The position numbers and the translations under genes were made by a program. Source: an uncultured Pseudomonadota bacterium (GTDB lineage Bacteria; Pseudomonadota; Gammaproteobacteria; Methylococcales; Methylomonadaceae). From it: a DNA stretch of 7,500 bases. This document shows positions 1 through 6,164 of this stretch, one piece after another. Position 1 is the stretch's first letter. Each line of letters begins with the position of its first letter. The notes beneath the pieces are model-generated. The model searched no databases. It had not been told where the DNA came from and saw only the letters and a program-made list of their open reading frames with translations. Where the stretch lies: NCBI GenBank assembly GCA_903953455.1, contig CAJBJW010000164.1, forward strand, positions 1-7,500, in the 5' to 3' direction.

Positions 1-61
1 CATTTTTTTAAAGGTGTTAGCCACTAAAAAATCGCACATGAAATGCTATGTTTTTATCCGC

Positions 62-78
62 TGCACTAAAATTAAACA
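62..78 (+). promoter_or_regulatory. possible weak NtrC binding site
   Basis: The left half TGCACT matches the NtrC half-site TGCACC at five of six positions, but the right half TAAACA matches GGTGCA only at its last two bases. Its centre lies 31 bp (about three helical turns) upstream of the centre of the strong box at 93-109. That is close to the 32 bp spacing of the paired NtrC sites at E. coli glnA. The spacing is the main reason to list it. It could be chance in AT-rich DNA. Confidence 0.3.
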
Positions 79-92
79 TAAAAGTGTATTTA

Positions 93-109
93 TGCAACAT
101 TTTGGTGCA
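93..109 (+). promoter_or_regulatory. NtrC (NRI) binding site
   Basis: The 17-mer TGCAACATTTTGGTGCA matches the NtrC dyad TGCACC-N5-GGTGCA at eleven of twelve specified bases. Its centre is about 97 bp upstream of the start site predicted from the sigma-54 promoter at 172-188, a normal enhancer distance for this regulator. The controlled genes downstream are amt and glnK, classic Ntr targets. The match is seen directly; binding by NtrC is inferred. Confidence 0.85.
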
Positions 110-171
110 TTTTTTCAACAATTATCTAATTTAAAAACATTAACTATCTGTTTTTGTTGTTTATAGAATAC

Positions 172-188
172 TGGCATACTACCTGCTT
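172..188 (+). promoter_or_regulatory. sigma-54 (RpoN) -24/-12 promoter
   Basis: TGGCATACTACCTGCTT resembles the RpoN consensus TGGCAC-N5-TTGCW and keeps the invariant GG (173-174) and GC (185-186) at the required ten-base spacing. This places the transcription start near 198, leaving a leader of about 30 bases before the porin start codon. With the NtrC box upstream it forms a complete nitrogen-starvation promoter. No second GG-N10-GC pattern was found in the spacer ahead of glnK, so the whole porin-amt-glnK-amt cluster probably depends on this promoter. Confidence 0.85.
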
Positions 189-228
189 ATAAATTTATAA
201 ACACTCACTCAACCATGGAATTATAAAA

Positions 229-1509
229 ATGAAAACACTTAAAAAACGCAATAATTACCGCACAATACAAGGCGTTGCAAGCAGCCTACTGCTTATTGGC
301 GCAGCCGTAAATGTTAACGCTGGTATGATTTCAGATGTCACAGGCAAAGATGTTAATGAAGTTTCGTGGCTAAAAAACAACGGTATCGTTGTTGGTGGAT
401 GGGGAAATGCTGGCATTACCTATAACGCCACAAATCCGTCAAATGGCTTCAATGGTCCCGTCACATTTGGCGATCGTGACAGCGAAGTTCAACTTAATCA
501 GTTAAATCTCTTTGTTCAACGTGCTGTTGCAACCGAGGGAACCAGTTGGGATTTTGGTGGTCGCTTTGACGCGATGTTTGGTACAGACTCGATTTTCACA
601 CAAGCTTACGGTGTTCCAGGTTTTGATCCTGCAACAGGTCAAGCTTTAAACCGAGGTCACTGGGACTTAAACTTTTTAGGTAGTGCACAAAATCGCTTTT
701 ATGACATCGCTTTACCACAAGCGTATGTTGAAGCTTATGCACCAATTGGTAATGGTTTAAATATCAAAGCCGGTCATTTTTATACCCCAATTGGTTATGA
801 AACTGTGCCTGCACCCGATAATTTCTTCTACACACACGCCTACACCATGCAGTTTGGCGAACCGTTCACCCATACAGGTATTCTGGGCAATTATACAGTC
901 GATGAAAATTGGTCTGTTGTAGGTGGCGCATTAACGGGTAGTGCAACCGGTGGCTGGGATGGCAGTTTCGATCAACAATTAGGAAACTGGGGTGGTTTAC
1001 TTGGTACCACTTGGACAAGTAAAGATAAAGGCACATCGGCTAATATTACAGGTACTTACAGTGGCACATCAGAGCAAAGCAGCAACGCTTGGGCAATGTA
1101 TAGCATGGTGTTAAAACACAATATTACCGAAAAAACACACTTAATGCTGCAACATGACCACGGTTTTGCTAATGGCGTAATGACAGCTGCAGGAACTAGA
1201 GATTCTGAGTGGTACGGCATAAATATGCACTTAACCTATGATATCAAAGACAATCTGACGGCTGGTATTCGCACAGAATGGTTTAGAGATCAAAACGGTA
1301 TTCGCGTATTTGCACCTGCTAGAACAGGTGGAGTCTTAAATGGTGCAAGTTATTATGCTATGACTGCTGGTTTAAATTGGAAACCAGTAACATGGTTGAA
1401 CTTACGTCCAAACGTCCGTTATGACTGGGCAGACGGTTCACGTCCATTTGATAATAGTTCTGCACAAGATCAATTCTTATTCTCTACCGATTTTTCAGTT
1501 AATTTCTAA
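229..1509 (+). CDS. outer-membrane beta-barrel porin (BBP2/OmpL-like) of the Ntr operon
   Basis: A 426-residue predicted outer-membrane protein. It begins with a signal peptide that has an unusually long basic n-region (KTLKKRNNYR), a hydrophobic core and a cleavage site after VNA near residue 31. The rest is rich in Gly, Asn, Trp and Tyr with alternating strand-like segments, and the chain ends in phenylalanine, the beta-barrel assembly signal. The overall sequence type resembles the putative beta-barrel porin-2 family (PF07642, formerly DUF1597); this is recognition by eye, not a search. A GGA at 217-219 may serve as ribosome binding site. It is the first gene after the NtrC/sigma-54 promoter, and amt follows after 29 bases without a terminator. 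I infer a role in letting ammonium or another small nitrogen compound cross the outer membrane. The substrate cannot be read from the sequence. Confidence 0.8.
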   Translation: MKTLKKRNNYRTIQGVASSLLLIGAAVNVNAGMISDVTGKDVNEVSWLKNNGIVVGGWGNAGITYNATNPSNGFNGPVTFGDRDSEVQLNQLNLFVQRAVATEGTSWDFGGRFDAMFGTDSIFTQAYGVPGFDPATGQALNRGHWDLNFLGSAQNRFYDIALPQAYVEAYAPIGNGLNIKAGHFYTPIGYETVPAPDNFFYTHAYTMQFGEPFTHTGILGNYTVDENWSVVGGALTGSATGGWDGSFDQQLGNWGGLLGTTWTSKDKGTSANITGTYSGTSEQSSNAWAMYSMVLKHNITEKTHLMLQHDHGFANGVMTAAGTRDSEWYGINMHLTYDIKDNLTAGIRTEWFRDQNGIRVFAPARTGGVLNGASYYAMTAGLNWKPVTWLNLRPNVRYDWADGSRPFDNSSAQDQFLFSTDFSVNF

Positions 1510-1538
1510 AATCATTTCTAAATTTCCAAGGGGGAAAA

Positions 1539-2930
1539 ATGAAAGCACTTTCGCGCTGTCTAACTGCATTAACCTTGCTAAGTGCCTCTGCGCTTAGTTA
1601 TGCCGACGACGTTGCCGCGCCTATCGCCAATAAAGGCGATACAACGTGGGTGATGGTGTCAACAATTTTAGTTATCATGATGATTATCCCTGGATTGGCA
1701 TTATTTTATGGCGGCATGGTTCGCGCTAAAAATATGCTTTCTATTTTAATGCAAGTATTTGTCATTTTTTGCATGATTGCGATTCTATGGGCCATTTATG
1801 GCTATAGTATTGCTTTTACAGAAGGCAATGCGTTTTTTGGTGGATTTAGTAAAGTCTTTCTAAAAGGAATCACACCGGATTCACTTGCGGCGACCTTTAC
1901 GAAAGGGGTTTATATTCCTGAATTTGCCTATGTTGCGTTTCAGCTGACTTTTGCTGCGATTACACCAGCCATTATTATCGGCTCATTTGCAGAGCGTATT
2001 AAGTTTTCAGCGGTGCTTGCGTTTACTTTCCTTTGGTTTACTTTCTCTTATTTACCACTTGCACACATGGTGTGGTATTGGGCAGGCCCTGATGCTTACA
2101 CCGATGCGAGCGCTGCTGAAGCGGCTGGTGCAACAGCAGGATTCTTATTCCAAAAAGGGGCATTAGATTTTGCGGGTGGCTCAGTTGTTCATATTAACTC
2201 AGGCGTTGCAGGCTTAATTGGCGCTTTATTAATTGGAAAACGTATTGGTTTTGGTCGTGAATCCTTAGCGCCTCATAGTGTAACGTTGACCATGGTCGGC
2301 GCTTCTATTGCTTGGGTAGGCTGGTTTGGCTTTAACGTAGGCTCTAATTTAGAAGCCAATGGTTTAGCTGCATTAGTATTACTCAATACATTGCTTGCTG
2401 GCGCTGCTGCAACGCTATCTTGGATGGCCGCAGAGTGGTTGATTCGTGGCAAACCTAGCATGCTAGGTGGTGCATCAGGTGCAATTGCAGGTTTGGTTGT
2501 CATTACGCCTGCATGCGGATGGTCTGGTATCATGGGTGCAATTTTCTTAGGTTTAGTATCGGGTGGCGTCTGTTTTTGGGCTGTAACGATACTTAAAAGC
2601 AAATTCAAATACGACGACTCACTCGATGCGTTTGGCATTCACGGCATTGGCGGTATTCTAGGTGCTCTAGGTACTGCGGTGGTTGCAAACCCTGCTCTTG
2701 GTGGCACTGGGGTTTGGGATTATGTATCAAATAGTGTAGGTGAATATAGTTTTGCAACTCAATTTACAAGTCAATTATGGGGAGCAGTTGTTGCCGTTAT
2801 CTGGTCAGCTGTCGTGTCTTATCTTGCTTACAAGATAGTTGATATGTTCATTGGCCTAAGAGTTAATGAAGAAGATGAACGTCAAGGTTTGGACGTTTCA
2901 GAACACGGTGAAACGGCTTATCATTCATAA
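1539..2930 (+). CDS. amt: ammonium channel Amt, first paralogue (long periplasmic loop)
   Basis: A 463-residue Amt/Rh/MEP family channel for the inner membrane, with a cleavable signal peptide (cut near SYA-DD, residue 22) followed by eleven predicted membrane helices. The E. coli AmtB functional residues are all found: Phe138 and Phe265 of the gate, Trp179 at the outer ammonium site, Asp210, and the twin pore histidines His218 and His368. The cytoplasmic tail keeps the PII-responsive signature (GLRVNEEDERQGLD...HGETAY). Between Trp179 and Asp210 the loop is about 19 residues longer than in E. coli AmtB, rich in Ala and Asp; the second channel here lacks this extension, which many proteobacterial Amts have. 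A strong ribosome binding site, AAGGGGG, lies at 1528-1534. Cotranscription with the porin and NtrC control are inferred from layout. Confidence 0.96.
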   Translation: MKALSRCLTALTLLSASALSYADDVAAPIANKGDTTWVMVSTILVIMMIIPGLALFYGGMVRAKNMLSILMQVFVIFCMIAILWAIYGYSIAFTEGNAFFGGFSKVFLKGITPDSLAATFTKGVYIPEFAYVAFQLTFAAITPAIIIGSFAERIKFSAVLAFTFLWFTFSYLPLAHMVWYWAGPDAYTDASAAEAAGATAGFLFQKGALDFAGGSVVHINSGVAGLIGALLIGKRIGFGRESLAPHSVTLTMVGASIAWVGWFGFNVGSNLEANGLAALVLLNTLLAGAAATLSWMAAEWLIRGKPSMLGGASGAIAGLVVITPACGWSGIMGAIFLGLVSGGVCFWAVTILKSKFKYDDSLDAFGIHGIGGILGALGTAVVANPALGGTGVWDYVSNSVGEYSFATQFTSQLWGAVVAVIWSAVVSYLAYKIVDMFIGLRVNEEDERQGLDVSEHGETAYHS

Positions 2931-2943
2931 CATCTAGGAATCC

Positions 2944-2991
2944 GTGCAAGTGTGGAAATTAACTTTTCAATTTTACCTTTTCACCTTGCAC
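2944..2991 (+). repeat. inverted repeat / stem-loop in the amt-glnK spacer
   Basis: GTGCAAG (2944-2950) pairs perfectly with CTTGCAC (2985-2991). After a single bulged T, GTGGAAA (2952-2958) pairs with TTTTCAC (2978-2984) through one G-T wobble, leaving a 19-base loop. There is no T-run after it, so it is not a classic terminator. It might protect the upstream amt message end or be a processing site. The TGCA cores in both arms recall NtrC half-sites but lack the 17-bp spacing. Confidence 0.5.
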
Positions 2992-2998
2992 CGAACTT

Positions 2999-3041
2999 AG
3001 TGTTTCACTATGATTAACAAAAAATTAAAACACTTGTTTTT
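2999..3041 (+). terminator. weak terminator-like stem with T-run
   Basis: AGTGTTT (2999-3005) can pair with AAACACT (3028-3034), and five T residues follow at 3037-3041. The stem is AT-rich and the 22-base loop is large, so it would end transcription poorly at best. If functional, it would lower glnK and second-amt expression relative to the first amt. It may simply be AT-rich spacer. Confidence 0.25.
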
Positions 3042-3070
3042 ACCCTTAAATATTTAAATAGAGAAAACTT

Positions 3071-3409
3071 ATGAAACTCATCACAGCAATTATTAAACCA
3101 TTCAAAATGGACGATGTACGCGAAGCCTTATCTGAAATTGGGGTTGCAGGTGTTACCGCAACGGAAGTAAAAGGATTCGGTCGCCAAAAAGGTCATACTG
3201 AGTTATATCGTGGTGCTGAATATGTAGTCGATTTTTTACCTAAGGTAAAACTAGAAATTGCCGTCGCAGACAACGTGGTAGATAAAGCGGTTGAAACCAT
3301 TGTTAAAGCTGCAAATACTGGCAAAATTGGCGATGGCAAAATTTTTGTTTCAAATTTAGAACAAGTGATTCGCATTAGAACTGGCGAAACAGGTGAGGAA
3401 GCAATTTAA
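3071..3409 (+). CDS. glnK: nitrogen regulatory protein P-II (GlnK/GlnB type)
   Basis: A 112-residue PII protein, the usual length. It shows the T-loop signature with the uridylylation target Tyr51 (ELYRGAEY), the GFGRQKGHTE stretch before it, and the C-terminal signature TGKIGDGKIF with the nucleotide-binding RIRTGE. PII trimers sense 2-oxoglutarate and ATP/ADP; without uridylylation they insert their T-loops into Amt trimers and block them. The start MKLITAIIKPFK is GlnK-like, but residues 52-59 (VVDFLPKV, with Asp54) resemble E. coli GlnB, where GlnK has Asn54. I call it GlnK because it sits between two amt genes; it might serve as the general PII as well. AGAG at 3060-3063 is the likely ribosome binding site. 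The stop codon is one base before the next amt start. Confidence 0.95.
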   Translation: MKLITAIIKPFKMDDVREALSEIGVAGVTATEVKGFGRQKGHTELYRGAEYVVDFLPKVKLEIAVADNVVDKAVETIVKAANTGKIGDGKIFVSNLEQVIRIRTGETGEEAI

Positions 3410-3410
3410 A

Positions 3411-4712
3411 ATGATTCGGATAAATAAACATTTTATGACGCTGCTTTTTGCAGCGTCTTTTTTTATACCTAAAATGGTATTTGCGTCGGAATTAAACCAA
3501 GCCAATACGGCTTGGGTACTTACTTCAACAGCCTTGGTATTGTTTATGACAATTCCAGGGCTTTCGTTGTTTTACGGCGGATTAGTTCGCAGTAAAAACG
3601 TTCTATCCGTATTAATGCAATGCTTTGCCATTACCTGCGTTGTTTCCATTCTATGGCTTGCAGGTGGTTATAGTTTGATTTTCTCAGACGGAGGCATTTG
3701 GCAGGACTGGATTGGAGGCACTTCAAAAGCCTTTTTACCTCATATTAATACAACAGATTTAATTGGCGATATTCCCGAAACAGTTTATTTTATGTTTCAA
3801 ATGACGTTTGCCATTATCACCCCTGCATTGATTGTTGGTGGTTTTGCTGAACGAATGAAATTTTCTTCAATGCTTTGGTTTAGCTCACTGTGGTTAATTT
3901 TTGTCTATTTGCCGATTTGCCATTGGATTTGGGGTGGCGGATGGCTTGCGAAACTTGGTGTGATGGATTTTGCAGGAGGTATTGTCATCCATGTCAATGC
4001 GGGTGTTGCCGCATTAGTCTCTGCGCTAGTGTTAGGCAAACGAAAAGGATTTCCCCAAGTTGCCATGCCACCACACAATATGACAATGGTGGTAACAGGC
4101 GCTGGGATGCTTTGGGTTGGCTGGTTTGGCTTTAATGGCGGCAGTGCCCTCACATCAGACGGGCATGCAGGCATGGCTATTTTAGTGACACATATTGGCG
4201 CAGCAACTGGTTCTCTGACTTGGATGATTATTGAATGGTATCGTTTTGGTAAGCCCAGTATGCTTGGTATTGTAACAGGGATGGTAGCGGGATTAGGTAC
4301 CATTACACCTGCATCAGGTTTTGTTGGACCTTTGGGCGGGTTTATTATAGGTTTAGTCGCTGGCGTTGTGTGTTTTTATGCGACGCAGATTATTAAACGT
4401 AAATTCAAAATTGATGACTCACTAGACGTCTTTCCTGTTCATGGTGTAGGAGGCGTTATTGGTTCACTCTTAACTGCCGTATTTGCTGCAACTGAATTTG
4501 GTGGTCTTGGTTTATCGCAAGGTGTCAGCATTAGCCAGCAAATGGGCATACAAGCGATAGCAATTTTAGCTACTGTTATTTGGAGCGGCACCTTTAGTTA
4601 CCTTATTTTAAAACTCATTGATAACCTCATTGGTCTGCGCGTTACAAGTGATGAAGAAGTCCAAGGACTTGATATTGCACTTCATGAAGAAACCGGCTAT
4701 CACAGTTTATAA
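3411..4712 (+). CDS. amtB: ammonium channel Amt, second paralogue, coupled to glnK
   Basis: A 433-residue Amt channel. I chose ATG 3411, one base after the glnK stop, because an AGGTGAGGA ribosome binding site lies at 3391-3399 and the N-terminus then forms a good signal peptide (basic residues 3-7, hydrophobic core 9-19, cleavage after VFA near residue 25). An in-frame GTG at 3393 is possible but lies within the ribosome binding site. Channel residues are present: Phe133 and Phe241 of the gate, Trp174, Asp186, and His194 and His344. The Trp174-His194 spacing of 20 equals that of E. coli AmtB, so it lacks the long loop of the first paralogue. The C-terminal tail is slightly divergent (HEETGY where the family has HGENAY). 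The tight junction with glnK is the classic glnK-amtB arrangement, making this the likely primary PII partner. Its 5' codons also form a terminator (3437-3464). Confidence 0.95.
   Translation: MIRINKHFMTLLFAASFFIPKMVFASELNQANTAWVLTSTALVLFMTIPGLSLFYGGLVRSKNVLSVLMQCFAITCVVSILWLAGGYSLIFSDGGIWQDWIGGTSKAFLPHINTTDLIGDIPETVYFMFQMTFAIITPALIVGGFAERMKFSSMLWFSSLWLIFVYLPICHWIWGGGWLAKLGVMDFAGGIVIHVNAGVAALVSALVLGKRKGFPQVAMPPHNMTMVVTGAGMLWVGWFGFNGGSALTSDGHAGMAILVTHIGAATGSLTWMIIEWYRFGKPSMLGIVTGMVAGLGTITPASGFVGPLGGFIIGLVAGVVCFYATQIIKRKFKIDDSLDVFPVHGVGGVIGSLLTAVFAATEFGGLGLSQGVSISQQMGIQAIAILATVIWSGTFSYLILKLIDNLIGLRVTSDEEVQGLDIALHEETGYHSL
3437..3464 (+). terminator. intrinsic terminator embedded in amtB signal-peptide codons
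   Basis: A perfect 8-bp GC-rich stem, GACGCTGC (3437-3444) with GCAGCGTC (3450-3457), closes a five-T loop and is followed at once by seven T residues (3458-3464). By form it is a complete rho-independent terminator, 27 bases after the glnK stop. The same bases encode residues 9-18 of the second Amt, the hydrophobic core of its signal peptide. It probably limits how much glnK transcript continues into amtB; an elongating ribosome over the hairpin could prevent termination. The structure is seen; its function is inferred. Confidence 0.75.
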
Positions 4713-4733
4713 AACCGACTAAAACAATAGGCA

Positions 4734-4762
4734 TTGACGAATGTGATAGAATCCAACAAAAT
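4734..4762 (+). promoter_or_regulatory. possible sigma-70 promoter for ispH-hslR
   Basis: TTGACG (4734-4739) matches the -35 consensus at five of six bases. Seventeen bases on, CAAAAT (4757-4762) matches the -10 at four of six. A better -10, TAGAAT (4747-4752), lies in between but only seven bases from the -35 hexamer, so it would need another upstream element. The 93-base spacer has no clear terminator for the amt gene, so some read-through into ispH is also possible. Confidence 0.35.
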
Positions 4763-4805
4763 TCACACTTAAAAATCTTAATCCTTAATTTTAAAAGAGA
4801 GAAAA

Positions 4806-5744
4806 ATGCAGATTGTTTTAGCTAATCCCCGTGGTTTTTGTGCTGGTGTTGATCGCGCTATTGAAATTGTAGAGCGCGCCTTAGAATCGTTTGGCGCTCC
4901 TATCTATGTTCGCCATGAAGTAGTTCATAATAGAACGGTTGTTGATGCACTTAAAGAAAAAGGTGCCATTTTCATTGAAGAATTAACCGATGTTCCTACG
5001 GGTTCAACGCTTATTTTCAGTGCACATGGTGTTTCAAAACAAGTTCAAAAAGAAGCAAAAGAACGTAGTTTAACCGTTTTTGATGCCACCTGCCCGCTTG
5101 TAACGAAAGTACACATTCAAGTTGCCAAACATGCAAAAGCCAACAGAGAAGTTATTTTAATTGGCCATGCTGGTCACCCTGAAGTTGAGGGCACCATGGG
5201 GCAATATGAAAAATGCTCTGAATCGGGTGGTATATATTTGGTTGAAACACCAAGTGATGTTGAAAAACTAGTCGTCAATCATCCTGAAGATTTAGCGTAT
5301 GTAACGCAAACGACGCTTTCAATGACTGATACCAAAATCATGGTCGATGCACTACGTAAAAGATTCTCCTCAATACAAGAACAAAAGAAGGATGATATCT
5401 GCTACGCAACGCAAAATCGTCAAGATGCGGTAAATGAATTAACCAAATTTGCTGATATTATTTTAGTCGTAGGTTCACCAAATAGTTCAAATTCTAATCG
5501 TCTACGCGAAATTGCTGAGCAACTAGGAAAAACCGCTTATCTTATTGATACAGCGAAAGATATGCAACGCAATTGGTTTTCAGACACAAGTGTTATTGGC
5601 GTGACAGCGGGTGCCTCTGCTCCTGAAGTATTAGTTCAAGAAGTTATTGAACAACTTAGAAATTGGGGTGGAGATGTAACAACTGAGATTCAAGGAATTG
5701 AAGAAAAAGTTGTATTTTCGTTGCCACGTGAGTTAAAAGGGTAA
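4806..5744 (+). CDS. ispH: 4-hydroxy-3-methylbut-2-enyl diphosphate reductase
   Basis: IspH (LytB), 312 residues against 316 in E. coli. It is a cytosolic iron-sulfur enzyme that makes isopentenyl and dimethylallyl diphosphate in the last step of the MEP isoprenoid pathway. The three cluster-ligand cysteines are visible at Cys12 (NPRGFCAGVDRA), Cys96 (DATCPLV) and Cys199. Substrate-pocket residues include His41 (HEVVHN), His74 (SAHGVS), His124 and Glu126 (HAGHPEVEGT), the TQTTLS segment near 167-172 and the SxNS segment near 227-230. AGAGAG at 4796-4801 is the ribosome binding site. hslR follows after five bases, suggesting one transcript. It is presumably essential and appears intact. Confidence 0.98.
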   Translation: MQIVLANPRGFCAGVDRAIEIVERALESFGAPIYVRHEVVHNRTVVDALKEKGAIFIEELTDVPTGSTLIFSAHGVSKQVQKEAKERSLTVFDATCPLVTKVHIQVAKHAKANREVILIGHAGHPEVEGTMGQYEKCSESGGIYLVETPSDVEKLVVNHPEDLAYVTQTTLSMTDTKIMVDALRKRFSSIQEQKKDDICYATQNRQDAVNELTKFADIILVVGSPNSSNSNRLREIAEQLGKTAYLIDTAKDMQRNWFSDTSVIGVTAGASAPEVLVQEVIEQLRNWGGDVTTEIQGIEEKVVFSLPRELKG

Positions 5745-5749
5745 AGTCG

Positions 5750-6148
5750 ATGAGCGAATTGCTGGATTCAATTCGCATTGACAAATGGCTGTGGACAGCG
5801 CGTTTTTTTAAAACGCGCTCACTTGCTGCTCAAGCCGTTTCTGGTGGAAAAGTTCATGTTAACAAACAACGTGTAAAATCGAGTAAAGAAGTTAAAATTG
5901 GAGCTATTTTAGCTATCCACAAAGAAGGGTTTGAGTGGGAAATCACCGTTACAGGAATTGTTAAACAACGCGTCAGTGCAAAAGAAGTAGCTGCACTTTA
6001 TGAAGAAAGCCAGGGAAGTTTAGTCAAGCGACTCAGCCAAATTGACATCAAACGAGAAGAACGACAAGTTTTAGGATTTGTAAGACCTGAAAACAAGCCA
6101 AACAAAAAAGATAGACGATTAATTCATCATTTTAAACGTGCAGAGTAG
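5750..6148 (+). CDS. hslR: heat shock protein 15 (Hsp15), S4-domain ribosome-rescue factor
   Basis: A 132-residue Hsp15, close to the 133 of E. coli. The S4 RNA-binding domain fills roughly residues 7-67 (RIDKWLWTARFFKTRSLA, then GGKVHVN). A lysine- and arginine-rich helical tail follows, with the DRRLIHHFK end typical of the family. Hsp15 binds 50S subunits that carry a stalled peptidyl-tRNA and helps recycle them. AAAAGGG at 5735-5741, inside the ispH end, is the ribosome binding site, so translation may be coupled to ispH. No sigma-32 heat-shock promoter is seen just upstream, so heat control, if any, would come from elsewhere. A strong hairpin lies within its early codons (5797-5819). The stop lies 13 bases from the stop of the convergent tusE. 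Confidence 0.95.
   Translation: MSELLDSIRIDKWLWTARFFKTRSLAAQAVSGGKVHVNKQRVKSSKEVKIGAILAIHKEGFEWEITVTGIVKQRVSAKEVAALYEESQGSLVKRLSQIDIKREERQVLGFVRPENKPNKKDRRLIHHFKRAE
5797..5819 (+). repeat. 10-bp perfect hairpin inside hslR
   Basis: AGCGCGTTTT (5797-5806) and AAAACGCGCT (5810-5819) are exact inverted repeats around a three-T loop, 47 bases into hslR. They cover codons for the conserved ARFFKTR segment. No T-run follows on either strand, so it is not a simple terminator. It could slow early translation or be a by-product of coding for alternating Arg/Phe/Lys residues. Confidence 0.6.
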
Positions 6149-6164
6149 ATTTAGAGTAGATTTA
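6143..6164. repeat. 11-bp tandem duplication across convergent stop codons
   Basis: GAGTAGATTTA occurs twice with no gap (6143-6153 and 6154-6164). The hslR stop TAG (6146-6148) lies in the first copy and the tusE stop (6162-6164, minus strand) in the second. A single copy would carry both stops, so a recent slip-duplication may have pushed the two genes apart. No terminator hairpin is visible here. Confidence 0.8.

Noticed and set aside
1..61. Possible divergent gene starting at CAT 1-3 on the minus strand
   Set aside because: Only the putative start codon is in the window and no Shine-Dalgarno is visible on that strand, so it cannot be supported.
110..171. IHF site between the NtrC box and the sigma-54 promoter
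   Set aside because: The stretch is AT-rich and might bend, but no segment matches WATCAANNNNTTR well on either strand.
215..226. Three-codon upstream frame (Met-Glu-Leu-stop) before the porin
   Set aside because: No ribosome binding site of its own and no leader-peptide pattern; probably chance.
1951..2638. Other open frames inside the first amt, both strands
   Set aside because: They lie wholly within a strongly conserved Amt gene and their translations show no family features.
3193..3375. Minus-strand open frame across glnK
   Set aside because: Antisense shadow of a conserved PII gene with no recognisable protein or ribosome binding site.
3393..3410. Upstream GTG start for the second amt
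   Set aside because: It lies inside the AGGTGAGGA ribosome binding site and overlaps glnK; ATG 3411 has proper spacing and gives a normal signal peptide.
3890..4303. Open frames on both strands inside the second amt
   Set aside because: Shadows of the channel gene; translations are low-complexity or Cys-rich nonsense.
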